DNA of 64,000 nucleotides from Promerops cafer (lineage: Eukaryota > Chordata > Aves > Passeriformes > Nectariniidae). Location: contig VZSE01006029.1 of the NCBI GenBank assembly GCA_013398275.1, forward strand, positions 917,690 to 981,689, given 5' to 3'. Both the position numbers and the translations under genes were made by a program. Under the pieces are notes generated by a model, which ran no database searches, had not been told where the DNA came from, and saw nothing but the letters and a program-made list of their open reading frames with translations. Of the stretch, positions 52,496 to 64,000 are shown one piece after another (the stretch's first letter is position 1; every line of letters begins with the position of its first letter).

Positions 52496-53071
52496 AGGCC
52501 CCAGCTAAGCCCGTAACAGGATGTGGTTTTAGCTTGCTCCTATTTATCTGCAAGCACCAAGTGGACGTGCAGCCCCTTGAGAGTCTGAACCACAGAGTGA
52601 CAGGACCCTGTGTGACAAATGAAGGCAGTCACAATGAGGGCACAACAGGGAGCACGTCCTCCCTCTTCCTCAATTCTGTCCAACTCAAATGCATCCCCGT
52701 GAACACGACAGCACGATTCTGCCTGCTGAGGAACTGCTCTCATCTCCTGCTGCCCTCCCTCTGCACACACATGTGCTTGCATGTGCACTGCACACTCCAG
52801 AAGGCAGACACTGCTGGATCCTAATCCCCCGAATTCTCGGATGGATTAAACCTCAAATCTCTAACCCTCCTTCACTGATTTACAGCTGAAATAAAAGTGA
52901 AAGACAGACAAAATGAGATGGCTGAAAATCAATCTATGCTGCAAGTGGATGGAACACTAAAGCGTTCTGGATTATTTTCTCTTCCCTTTACTCTGCCCAG
53001 TGCCTGGATGAAGCAAAAATCACTGTCTGTAGCAATAAAAGTTGCAGGTACATGTGCTACCCTCCACCTAC

Positions 53072-53246
53072 CTGTAACCCTTCAATGGCCAGTTTGAGGA
53101 TAGATGGGGTAAGCTTGGAGGCTTGCTTGAAGGAGAAGTTACTCCAGTCTATAATTAGAATGAAGCCATTTATCTGAAGCTCCTGATCTTCAATGAGCAC
53201 TTCCAAGGAAAGTAGAATAGCCCGAAGGATATCTATGAAGGAGTTC
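53072..53246 (-). CDS. CLVS1: CLVS1 coding exon: middle of the CRAL-TRIO domain
   Basis: This 175-nt internal exon starts with the last base of a codon (G, completing an Arg split AG/G) and then reads 58 codons, from NSFIDILRAILLSLEVLIED through INGFILIIDWSNFSFKQASK to LAIEGLQ. Acceptor: a pyrimidine-rich run ending TTTAG at 53251-53247. Donor: CAG|gtaggt at 53071. The peptide is the central beta strand and helices of the CRAL-TRIO (Sec14) lipid-binding fold. The FILIIDWSNFSFKQASKL segment is shared by both clavesins, so paralogue assignment rests on the downstream exon. It ends in phase 0, which fits the next exon at 7969. The apparent ATG-initiated frame upstream of the exon is intron translated by chance. 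Confidence 0.95.
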
Positions 53247-54977
53247 CTAAAGCAAAAGCAGAAAAAAAAAAAATCAATGTTTGCAGTTATCTTCAAACTT
53301 CAAGATACTCGGTTTTGCTGTGGGTGGGGCATGAGTGAGGGACAGGGATTTATTCTGGTAGAATTATCCTGAAAAAGAGTTGTTTCAGAGGTGTCTTTAA
53401 AGAGCTCCTGCTCCAAAACTGCTTGGTGTGATAAATCCTGCTCACTGATGGATAAAATAAACACTGAATGAGATCTCCTCAATTTTGCTAGCAGTCCTTA
53501 CAGTAGATTTCAGCTACGCTGGGAAACTATTTGTCTGTGATGAAATGAAACAAATTCAACCTATCAATTTAAATCATTGCTCATTTGGATATACTTTACC
53601 AGTTTGTATCCCTTCTTCTTACCAGTTTTTTGTTTCCTTTTTTTCAGAAAAGGCAATAAATCAATACAATATTAATATAAAAGATATCATACAACTAGGT
53701 TCTGTGCCTCCCTGCTTGAGTGTAGTGAATGATCCAAGGCTTTACACAATGAAGTTTGACAGTTGCCTTATTTTTGCGAACCAAATGCAACATGAAAAAT
53801 GGCTACATCCACTCAAAATGAGAGCTCTTTATTAACTATCAGCTACAATAGGCTGGCCACAAGGCTTCTCTCAGCTCTGGGAGAATAATTAAAACCTTAG
53901 AGGGCCTGAAGCATATAACAAGTAAAAGAGAAGAAAATGCTGAAATGTTTTCTTTAATGTGCACTGGGAAGCCTGGGCCACTCACTACTTCCCTTTTCTC
54001 ACTTCTTTCTTACTTCCATTTCACAAAAGCGAGACTTGGACACTTTGATGACTAGTCCATACTTACACCCCAGTAAGCTGACTTAGGTGCTTTCCTCATC
54101 TGTCCTTCTCATTAAGACAATTTACAAACAATACATTCTATTAGAGAGCAACAAGCAAGGAAAGCTTCACAAAGTGCAGCTTAACCTTGTGTAAAATGAA
54201 ATTCTAATATACTGCCAGTTCAATCTGCTTTACTTCAGCATAATTTTCAAGTTTTCATGAGGCCTGAGGTCTTTTGCAGGGAAGGTTCATACCATGTTCT
54301 CCCATGGAGATTTTAATTTAGTTATTTTTCTGCTGATTTCATTAATTTAAAACAAATTCTCCTGAACCATCAAGAGCATTGTTTCAAATTCTGCCTGAGA
54401 GGAAAAAATGTATGTGCAGTCAAAACAAATTTCTCTACCATGGACCTCTACCCCTGAATGGCATCAACACACGGCAAATTTCTATTAAAAATAAATGGTG
54501 TAGAGTTGTCTGATTCTTTCTCTTTTCTCTCAGCAGGTTTTGAGTGGATATGTACGTTCCTTCTCTAAAGATCTGATCCCTTGTAAAACTGCTTCTGCAC
54601 TCTGCCTTTCTGCAAAATTAGAAGCTTCTCTGAAGTATAATTGTTGGGGCAATAAATTGAGTTTATTGAGCTTAAAGATACCTAATATTGTTCTTGCTGC
54701 ATAACAAGTCACCCCTCCCTCATTTACAGTTACAGAACAACCTTGACCTTTACAAATCCTATGGGGAAGCTCTTCTAAACAGATAAAATGAAGGAATATT
54801 TCCTTAGCAACATCAGGTGAATACATACTGATTGGATTGGCAATTGGCATGTACTTTTATTGTAAATTTATTTTGAAAAACTGTGATATAAGACCTACTG
54901 CTTAGCTGAAATGGTGATGACTTTCAAGCAACAGCATCAGATGACCACACCTGGTGAAAAAAAACCCAAATATGCCC
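53247..54977. other. CLVS1: Intron upstream of the 53-kb exon
   Basis: This is the end of the preceding CLVS1 intron in gene direction, with the acceptor pyrimidine tract at about 53247-53275. Otherwise it is unique AT-rich DNA with no gene seen. Confidence 0.6.
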
Positions 54978-55603
54978 TGTCCTAGGGTGACTTTCTGGTG
55001 CTTGTATCCCCAGTCGTCTGTTCTGTTTACGCTGGATGTTAAGCTCGGCACCTTTACGACTGGTTCTGAGAGCGAAGCGGGGGAAGAAGCGCGCGGTTTG
55101 TTTGCAGAAACTGCGCTCACTGCTCCGCGTTCCAGCTCCCGGACCGCGTCGTCTGCAGACGGACAGACAGTGGGACAGAGCTCTCTTTGCTTTTAGTTAG
55201 TTTTTAGCTAGCTGAGGCAGAGAAGATCCCCGGACTGTGGTTTTTCTTTTTCGTGGAACTGTTCAAACCTGCTCTGGACTGAAAACCCAGACGAGCACGG
55301 GGGCTCACAGCTGTGACCTGTTTCCCGCTCAGGAAGGACTGAGAGGAGACTGAGCAAGCCGAGCGACCCCCCACGACAAGGACTTTCTGAGCTGGCCATC
55401 TCTTCAGAACAGCAAGAGGTTCTGTTGTTTAATATTATTCATTTTTTATGCTTGTGAATACTTTGCTTGTTAAATAAACACTTTTTTCCACTTTTCTCCA
55501 AGGAAATCTTTTCCCGAACCAGCTGGGGGAGGGGCCATTTGAATCTGCTTTCTAGAGGGACCCCTTTGGAGGTTTCCTCCCAAATTTGCCCTAAACCAGT
55601 ACA
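54978..55603 (+). mobile_element. Solo LTR of an endogenous retrovirus, ERVL-like
   Basis: A 626-bp block begins TGTCCTAG and ends CCAGTACA, imperfect inverted ends of the LTR type (TG...CA; 6 of 8 terminal bases pair). A polyadenylation signal AATAAA lies at 55473-55478, followed by a T/C-rich stretch. The region 55060-55165 is CpG-rich and resembles U3/R promoter sequence. Flanks TGCCC (left) and TATCC (right) could be a 5-bp target duplication with two transitions, but are not identical. No primer-binding site, gag, pol or env follows, so it is a solo LTR. Assignment to an avian ERVL-type family is from memory of similar LTRs. It is antisense to CLVS1. Confidence 0.75.
55473..55478 (+). 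terminator. LTR polyadenylation signal
   Basis: AATAAA inside the solo LTR, in the position expected for the R region; it could end antisense or LTR-driven transcripts. Confidence 0.6.
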
Positions 55604-57842
55604 TATCCCTAGACCATATCTACGTAATATATCCTACACTATCCCAGCACTCTCCTTCAGGGTGGTCAGCCTTCCACAAGAACTGCCCCATGGAAGCTCC
55701 CAGACGTGCAGCGGCTCCAAAAGTGTCCTCACATACATGCCAGCCTTCTTTGTACTCTTGTTGGCATCAGTTTAAAATTATATCATTGACTGGCTACATT
55801 GGGGAAGATGGAATAATCATGGCCTCAATCCCACAGCTGCAAAACTTAGAATGACCTGGATGGTTTTTATTAACAAAGGTGTGGAAACATGGCCACATTG
55901 TGACAAAAAAAGGTTTCATCCTTCATTTGTGGGAAGTTTTCTCAAGAGTACATTTAAACTTACATTCACGATCCTGCTAGCACTGATGATTTTAAAGTCT
56001 GTAATGATTCCAGTGGGACTGTCTGGAAATGGTGGATACAAGACATCTTCTGTAATCCACTCAAACTCTAAATGACAATGGAAATATTTCAGTGCAAAAT
56101 CTTCCCCTTGGACTCTGTGCTGAGGAATTCTTTGTTTGAGTGTCTACATAAATTGCTAATTTATCAAGCAATTACTCACCTGTACTTCCCTGTACTTTCA
56201 GTAGAAATTATTTACCTGGGAGATATGGCACTCAATTTTCTTAGTTTGCAACTAATCTGGCTGTGCCTGCCTACATCCCTCCTCTCTCTATATATTTGCA
56301 ATTGAAGACATGGTGTAGGAAATAACTCAGAGTGAGCACAAAGATGTTTTTCTGATGAGTACAGGGAGACATGAAAGTAGCACATAAGTCCTCCAGGTGG
56401 GTTGTTTGCAGACACACTGTTCTGTGAATGCAGAGCCTGGATAGAAATCAGACAGAGTGCCACTTGAGTCTTAAGCCCTCTGCTCTCTAGTCTTGGGGCT
56501 TTGAGACAAATCATTCAGCTGTGTGGCTGATTTGCATCCAAATAATTTTCTATGCATGAACACAGAACCACTTTTTATTAGTCCATCACTTTTTGTTCAT
56601 TTGCTTAATGTTCCCTTCCCCTCCTCCAACCCCCCTCCTCACCAGTTTAACCCTCTCACATAGAAAAAAAAATGAAATAAATTACAATTACACAAAAGGA
56701 AACGTGTAATGTCCTGTAAGGATTCAGCATGGAGCCTACTGAAGTGAGCCACTGATGAGTTACAAAAGATTTGCACAAGCCCCAGAAAGAGAAAAAGGAG
56801 GAGGGAGAGAGTGTGCCTATCTGCCTTGGCTGAATGGAAAGGTACCACAAAAGAGGCTCTTCAAATACCCTTTGGAACATGGGAAGTTAGCCCAACATAA
56901 GCCAGTGGTAAGGAACAATAATGTAACACAAAAAATGAAGATGGTTTAGCTGAGGGATTTGGTGGGGAGATTAGCCAAAGGCATAACATGAAAATAAATA
57001 AGAAGAAATGACTTAATTATTAGAGGTGTAAGCAGGCTGTGAGAGAACCAGAAGGCTCAGTGGAGTACCAGGGTGCAATGGGAACAATTAAAGGGGATAA
57101 AGATATTGCAAGGAAATTAAATGCTCTATTTGCATGTATCTGCCACCAGTCATTTTGAAGAGATCCATGGATAACAAACCACAGGGATTGATGGAAAATA
57201 AGGGGTCAACTAAGACATACTGAAAGAAAGTGATACATTTTGGAGAAGACAGCATCAGTAAAGGCTTTTGACATTACTCTTTCTGAATAGCTAAGCACAG
57301 GCTCTGTTTTAGGCATACTAGTGAAATTAATTGGATTATTCAGATAGTTAAAAGTACAAATGTACAGAAGAACTGGCAGCTGAAGCCATTAAGATTGTCT
57401 GGTAGTAAGCAAAAACAAACTGTCACTACAAATCCTGACTGTCCCACAAGAAAGCAGGCTAAAAAAGTTTGGACCAGTGCCACTATCTTGGCAGTTGCAG
57501 ATAATTCAGCTTAATATCCCTAAGTTAATATGCAGTAAAAGCCTCTCTCCTCTAATACTAAAAAGGTGGCCAAAGGTCTATAATATTTGGCAAGCTGAAA
57601 ACATGGCACAGACACAAATCAAGTAAGAGACCACTTCTCACTTTGTTCCCTCCATACACAAATAATCACCAAGAGAGCAAAAATGCATATTTAGCTTCTA
57701 AGTGGGGAGAGCTGACACTGCCCTGCAAGGAGGATTCCCACTGGGAGAAAAAAACACAGAGGAGGAAGCAGAAGGAAGGACCAGAAACACATCCTCAGGT
57801 TGCCCCAAATTACTTGGGGTAGTCCAAGGTCAAGAAGCTGGT
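55604..57842. other. Intron sequence, nothing recognised
   Basis: Unique AT-rich intron between the LTR and the CR1 fragment. No internal retroviral sequence follows the LTR. Confidence 0.5.
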
Positions 57843-58309
57843 TGCATCTCAAATCCTGTGTTTAGTTTTGGGCCCCTCACTACAAGAAGGACACTGGGGT
57901 GTGGAGCAAGTCTGTAGAATGGTGCTAGTGAAGTGTCTGGACCACAAGTCTTGTGAGGAGTGGCTGAGGGACCTGAAGGTGTTTAGCCTGGAGAAAAGGA
58001 GCCTCATGGGAGATCTTACCACTCTCTACAACTACCTGAAAAGAGGTGTCAAGGTGAGGGTCAGTCTCTTCTTTCAGGTAACAAGTGACAGGACAAGAGG
58101 AAATGGCTTTAATTTGTTCCAGGAGAGGTTTCGATTGGATGTTAGGAAAAGCCTTTTCACTGAAAGGGTTGCCCTGGAGACATGTGAAGATGTGTAGATG
58201 TGGCACTAAACAGCATGGTTTAGTGATGGACTTGGCAGAGCTGGGTTAACAGTTGGACTCGATGATCTTAAAGGACTTTTCCAGCCTAAATGATTCCATG
58301 ATTCTGTGA
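57843..58309 (+). mobile_element. CR1 LINE 3' fragment with internal deletion
   Basis: Starts near GTTTAGTTTTGGGCCCCTCA and runs through GAGGAGTGGCTGAGGGACCT, TTTAGCCTGGAGAAAAGGAG and CAGGAGAGGTTTCGATTGGA to the tail TTGGACTCGATGATCTTAAA...CCATGATTCTGTGA. Translation shows FQERFRLDVRKSLFTERV. About 50 nt expected after CTGAAAGGGTT (the 'ggaacaggctgcccaggga' block) are missing, joining it directly to CCTGGAGACATG. Oriented against CLVS1. Confidence 0.9.
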
Positions 58310-61300
58310 AAAGCTTAGAAAGGGAGACATGAACAACACAGCAGATCCATGCAGGTGGACAAGGAGAACCCAGGAAGGCACATTTTTAACTGTTCCCAAA
58401 CACAGCCGAGGTATGTTATTCATAAAATGTGAATAAAACAAAGCCCCTGGAATCCAGTCAACAGTGGGCTTTGAAAAGGTGTTCATAAATCATACAAAGT
58501 CATTTATTTAATCAGATTAAATTCTCCTTTCTGCTCATGAAATATTGATAAGAAAGCCCCCAACTTCCATTATTATATCCTTAGAAAACATCTGTGTTTT
58601 TTTAATGTGCATATTTATTTTAGAAAATTAAACCTCACCCCTACTGAAATCAGTACTGGAAATTATTAACACACAGTCCTTGAGGATTCATGTCTTGATT
58701 CAAACTCACAATCCTGAGTAACTACCCTGCCTCTCTGGCATCAGAGGGAAATGACAATCACTCTAGCTGCTGGAGGACCTGATCTTCACAGCTTATTACT
58801 TTTGGTGAGGAAAGGTCTCTCATATGAACCATGCACAATTCAGGGCAGCCCTTGGCTAAAGAATAATCAGGAAGAATAAATTCAAAATGAATCACAAATG
58901 AACATAGTGACTCACTTGACTAATCCTGAACTAGAGAAGATGAACAATCAAACAGAAGAGCTCACAGCTGAGTCATGCACTGAAGAGGGTTTGTCTCCTC
59001 TGAAGAGGGTTTGTCTCCTCTGAGGTTTGAATAGCACATATATGTGCAGAAATTAGCAAGGCTTGCCTGCAATTCAAGGAAATGGGTTGCATTAGCAGCA
59101 AAAACTCACAAAGAATATTTTGGCCTGCTGTAGGTAACTTTCTTCATAGAATAATTCAAAGCCATATAAACTTGTTAGCTGCAAGAAATATGAATAATTC
59201 ACTGACATGGAAACTGGAAAAATTATTACACAACAATATAAGGACAATTTTCTTATTTTGTAGGGTACCAAACCCTTCTTTGTCATGCCCAAGCTAAATT
59301 ACATTTTTTTTTTTAATTTCTCTGTCGAAACAGAATACATGCACAGGAAACTCCTACTGAATAAAAGACGGGTTGCATTAAGTTAATGTCACAGCTCCAA
59401 ATTAATACTTCTGTCGCATCCAGTGTAGCTATCTTTGGTTGTTCCAGTATGTCATCTTCAAACAAGCATCTCCCTTGTTTTGTAACGAAAAGATAGCAAG
59501 TTTTTCCCCACAGCATCTGTGTCATTCTATAAATAAAATTCACAAGTAACTTTACATCCAGGACAACAGACTGGATAGATAGGTGTACTGTTTTTTTCTT
59601 CAGAAGTGCTTAGTCCAGCAATGCATTGGATATTGGAAAGAATAGCATAGACTAAGCTGAGACATGAACTGTATTTCATATTCCTAATGTTAGAAATGCA
59701 TGGCTTAGTTTATAACTGAATGAAGGCCATTCACACACAGATACCTGGCTGGCTTTGAATTCCTGCTCAGAATGAGCTGGAAGCCTCTGCCACAGCCAGT
59801 GAAGAGGAAATGTACAAGCCTGAGAAAAAAAAATTGCATCATTTTTTTTTTTATCATGCAAAAATTGCCTCTCAGTGACTTCCCTGAAGATATAAAAATT
59901 TTCCCTTGTTATGTTTCTGCTAGAGGTTCTTGTACATAAAAGTACTATGAGGTTTTTTGCTGTCACTTTCCACTTCAGTTGGACTCCATAGCAACCAATA
60001 GCCCACGAATTACACACTCTGCATTCAAGCCTGTGCTACGAACCTCCTCCTACATGCACTCATTCATATTGCAGGCACCCTTACCAAATGAATACTTTGC
60101 CCCTGATGATAATGTGACTGAGCAAGGACCCTTTCTTACATGTAATTTGGCTGACAAACAGGGACCTTCACAGACCCTGGGTTTTGGAAGGGACACTTCT
60201 GGTGGTGGGGGTCTCCAGACAAATGCTAGGACCAGCTTCCACCAGAGCGAAGCTGGCGTCTGTTCTTCCCTTTGCCTCAGCCCACAGAAGTGTCACACCA
60301 TTTAGCAAGGGATCAGTCCAAGATAAAGCACAGCATTTTTACACTCCCGGGAGTTTAAAAAAATCCCTCCCAGAGCTCTCCAGAAACTTGATCCCAAACA
60401 AAGCAGGCAATTGACTGCAAACTATCACAGCACAAGTTCTCTGACTGCTCCAAAGCAGTTCTTGTGGATGCAGCAGGGCTTGGCTGGTGTCCCATGAGCA
60501 GTGTACAAATCTGCTCAGCAGCCTGCTGCTGACAGAAAAGGCCAGAATTCAATCTCGAGTGCAATAGGACTGTTCCTCTGGCTGTGGGTTTGGTTTATTC
60601 CTTTAGGAATTAAGTATTTCTGAGATACACATGGGTGATTTTCTCACCTTTTTAGTACCCAGGGCCATGTCATGCTTGCACATTGTGTAAATTTCTCTGT
60701 TGAGAAGGAGTAAGTGACAATCACGGGCAGTGTGTTATGATATTGTGGAAATTATTAAACGCCCTATACTACAACCCCTAAGTGCAATCAATAAATCTGT
60801 TTGACAGAGCCACTGCTGTAATTTGCCTGGCTATTCCCAAAGGCAGTGTCCCCTGTAAGGAGCATGGGGAAGACAGGCAAAGAGTTCATTCCAGCATGAG
60901 CAGAGCCAGAGAGTCCGTGGTGGTTTCAGGTTAGTGGCCTCCACTGTTGGGAATTTAGGAGATGACATGTGGTAACACACAGATCAGGATCCCGTTTATG
61001 AGATAGTTTTTAATCTCCTGTGGTGATCTCACCAATGTTGTGATGGTTTCCTCAAAGCACAGCTGTAGTAGTAATGAACAAAATGAATAGTTGGCACATG
61101 AATGGCTATGGCTAGAAGCATTAGGATTGATGACCTCTGTTGTTTATTTTACTCTGTGTGATTGCACAGCCTTTTCTTATTCCCTCTTGGCACTGAAATC
61201 CATCCTTGCATCACACTAAGCTATTTGCTCAATTTCTTGCACCATTGCATTTCACAGGTTAATTTTTCATTACAGAAAGGGAAGGGATTTTCTTTTGAAC

Positions 61301-64000
61301 ATTATGAAGCTACTGTTTAATGGCTGAAAGCAATTATACAGCTCCTTAGCTTTGTTGTTAGAAGGTACAGATGGCACCACTGATTCAGTTTCCCTGGTTA
61401 TCATGTTTCCTCTGTGTGATTCTACTTTGTCCCCTCTAGTTATATCTCCTCTGCATCTTCAACATTTTCCCATCTGAAATAGCCCTGAACTTTTTGTTCT
61501 CTCTTGATGCAATCACCTCACTTGTTCATAACACTAATGAATTCCTTTCATTGCCTTTTCTTTTTCTTTAGTCAGATAGTTATATTTTTTTACATCCCCT
61601 TCTTTTTGAAATAATAAAGTGAATTTCATATTCAAGGTGAGTTTGGAATATCAGCATGCATAAAAGAATTAATTGTCTTTTCCTATTTGTCCTCCATCTC
61701 ATTCTCAATACAGCCTAACACTTAATTAACTTTTCTGACCACCACTGCACAATAAGTATACTTCTTAATTATGCTGTCCATAGCGACACAGTGCTTTCCT
61801 TAAAAGGTTAAAAGTAATTGAAAATCCAGACGAAAGTGCACAGAGTTAAGAAAGGGTGAAGGATCTCCATATCAGATGTGACTACATATTAAAATCCAAC
61901 ATTTTCCTGGACTTCTGTGCACAACAATGCTGCTTTTCTAGGTCATCCTAGAGTTTTCCACAATGTTTGCTAATCCTCACTAACCTACATGACTTTTCAT
62001 TTATTTTTTTGTCACAACACCATTTACCTCACCTGTCTGCCAAAAGATTACTGTTGAGCATTATAATAACATAATTTTGCCACTTGCAAATCCTACTCTC
62101 TGTCTAAAGTATCAGGACCCCTTTTATTTGCAAAACAAAATTCAGCTGTATTTAAAAAAAAAAATAATAAAAAAAGTTCACAGGAAGATAGTCTATTCGC
62201 TAATTGAACAGCATATTTACATATTTTACGTTAAAGAATTCCAAGAAAATTATCTAATTGTCCCTTTGCTTGCAAATAGTCACTCTTACAGCAGACTTCA
62301 ACGATGACTAGTTCAAATAATAAATTTAAAATTAAATAACTCATCATCAATGCACATATTTTGAGAGTGCTGTGTTCAGAATGACAAAAGTCATATTATC
62401 ATTTGTGGACATTCAAACAGCACCTGGTTGCTCAGCCCAGAAAGCCTCAAAAAAATGTACCTCTTGAGAGATATTGGGTAAGAGGTTACCAAGACATGAG
62501 AAGAAGTGGCAGAAAGTAGAAATGCAAATATATATTAGTAAGCACCTAAACTGGCTGTTAAATCAGGCAAAGAGCAAATACTTGGCTTATGCCTGTACTT
62601 AAATCTGGGCAGTGAAAGTAGCAGATATTAGAAATATGTACAAAACTCATGTCAATCACAATAAGGTTTATAATTTGTTTTAGTTGGAGCCCTTCAGGGC
62701 ACATAAAAGACAGACATGAAAATATTCTAATAATTTCTTATAAATAAATGAAAAATTGTGCCAAGTATTATATATCACAGAGGTTTCCCACTGGAACAAT
62801 AAGCAACTTTGATATAGCTGACAAGATGGAGGAATTTGATATTATTGATGTAGAAATAATCACTTGGGAACTCAAAACAGATGCAATAAAGATTCATAAG
62901 ACAGCAGTCTAGAAAAAATTAACTGCATGTCTCTTCAGAAACAATGTTGAAAACTTGTTATAATGATTCGAGTGAACAGGAGAGAAGGACCAGGAAAAAA
63001 AAATGAAACTGTGTAGATTTATGTAATAAAGACTGATAAAAGTATATAGAATCATGGTGCTGCCAGCCACAAAGAAACCACTTTGTACAGTTATGCTGAA
63101 AAGGATATACAATGCCATGAAGCTCAAGAAAAATGAGATTTTTCACCCTAGCTGCTTTTGAGTCGATCATATTTCACACAACTTCATTGAAGAAAGTGAA
63201 GGAATGAATGGCAAAAAACATTCCCCCTTAAAAAGCAGATTTATTTTTTCTCCACAGCAAGAACAAATAAGCCCCTTCTGTAAAAGACTGCAGACTTTAC
63301 AGAAACTTTAGCAAGATAAAAATAGGTTGTGATCCAACCAGCAATGAAGAGTCCGGTGATATGTCACCAGAGAAATTTAAAAAAAGATATGTCTTTTTAC
63401 TCACATTCTCCATGTTTGCCCCAGAGTTCATAGTGTATCCAACCTCCTGTGTGGACAACAGCTGACAGAAGTTGCTCTGGGAGGTGTGGATTCCACAAAG
63501 ACGACTCCCCAATATATCAATAAACAAAATATGATAACTGAATGAATTTTATAATAGCTGGTAGAAAATGAAAATTATGGAATGACACCGTGAGCCTCAA
63601 CCACACAATGTTGCAGTAGAAACCTTAGGAATGTAATTCTGTAGGCAGCACAAATGACCACCACTGTAACATCACTGGTGAGGGTGGCAATTGCTCTTTT
63701 TGAAGGGGAATTACTGAATACAGAAGCCAAATATCATCAGTGTTGCTCTATGTGGTGTTACAAGCCTTTCACTAAGGGTATTTTTGTGTGGATGGCAGCA
63801 ACTGAGTAAAATTAAAGCCTAATGAAAGCTAAAAATCTTTTTCTGTGGATTTTGCTAGCACTTAGGCAGAATTGGTTGGGTTTGAGGAAATAAAAAATGT
63901 TGAGATCCTGGGATGACTGCAACTACCTGATGCTGTAAAAGTGAGGATGTGAGTATTCCTGGGATGCGCAAGGTTCTTTTGGAAAAAAATAGTCCTTTGG
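58310..64000. other. Intron sequence to the right edge, nothing coding recognised
   Basis: AT-rich unique DNA with a perfect 20-bp tandem duplication at 58981-59020, a T run at about 59305-59315 and an A-rich stretch near 62150-62175. The N-terminal CLVS1 exon was looked for on the minus strand and not found; it must lie farther right. Confidence 0.5.
58981..59020. repeat. Perfect 20-bp tandem duplication
   Basis: TGAAGAGGGTTTGTCTCCTC occurs twice with no mismatch, head to tail. Confidence 0.95.

Larger units (their letters stand above)
7970..53071 (-). other. CLVS1: CLVS1 intron, 45.1 kb
   Basis: This large intron runs from the gtaggt donor at 53071 to the CTATAG acceptor at 7970. It divides the CRAL-TRIO coding region between GLQ and DSF. 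It contains the CpG patch at 8.3-8.9 kb, CR1 fragments at 9.6, 12.0, 22.1 and 52.2 kb, and microsatellites near 10.5, 15.0, 16.6, 17.6, 20.9 and 35.9 kb, all listed separately. I see no exon of another gene in it. Confidence 0.9.
1..64000 (-). other. CLVS1: CLVS1 gene body, internal part only
   Basis: The whole window is read as the interior of one minus-strand gene, clavesin-1. Three exons are seen, in transcript order 53246-53072, 7969-7859 and 6723-6488. Each has an AG acceptor behind a pyrimidine tract and a GT donor, and the phases join without a shift: 175, 111 and 236 nt, giving 174 codons. Clavesins are known as neuron-enriched CRAL-TRIO proteins that bind phosphatidylinositol 3,5-bisphosphate and act on clathrin-coated vesicles, late endosomes and lysosomes. 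The paralogue CLVS2 was considered, but the tail (GPDYSDENEYTHTSYNAM) follows CLVS1, not CLVS2. The N-terminal exon (right) and last coding exon (left) are outside the window or not recognised. Confidence 0.93.

Noticed and set aside
55208..55399. 63-codon minus-strand frame inside the LTR
   Set aside because: LTRs of this type are noncoding; no retroviral protein is recognisable.

Overview
This window is vertebrate nuclear DNA and almost certainly avian. It is long, intron-like and AT-rich. It carries several diverged CR1 LINE fragments with the bird-type 3' tail (ATTCTATGATTCT-like octamers), one solo endogenous-retrovirus LTR and ordinary microsatellites. Nothing points to a prokaryote: there are no operons, Shine-Dalgarno sites or CRISPR arrays. 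I cannot resolve the species; the low CR1 density plus the LTR would fit a songbird, but that is inference.

The only gene I can support is CLVS1 (clavesin-1), a CRAL-TRIO/Sec14-type lipid-binding protein. It lies on the minus strand and the window sits inside it. Three internal coding exons are visible, all with canonical splice sites and matching phases: 53072-53246, 7859-7969 and 6488-6723, in transcript order. Together they encode about 174 of the roughly 350 residues of the protein: most of the CRAL-TRIO fold and the start of the C-terminal tail. The N-terminal coding exon must lie right of the window. The short last coding exon (about 27 codons in relatives) was not found and should lie left of it. 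I see no other gene.

Layout: 1-6487 is the start of the last coding intron (it runs off the left edge) and holds one CR1 piece and a pair of back-to-back perfect hairpins near 6.15 kb. 6724-7858 is a short intron. 7970-53071 is a 45-kb intron that splits the CRAL-TRIO domain. It contains a CpG-dense patch 0.3-0.9 kb upstream (in gene direction) of the 7.9-kb exon, four CR1 fragments (two in each orientation), TG/CA and AT repeats, a (GGGA)n tract and a strongly C-skewed stretch near 37.1-37.6 kb. 53247-64000 is part of the preceding intron and contains a CpG-rich solo LTR (54978-55603) and a CR1 fragment (57843-58309), both antisense to the gene.

I did not find a convincing undescribed system. 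The observations most worth checking are the open reading frame that runs 110 codons past the 6488 donor into intron and ends in the hairpin pair, the CpG patch at 8.3-8.9 kb as a possible alternative promoter or enhancer, and the CpG-retaining solo LTR.
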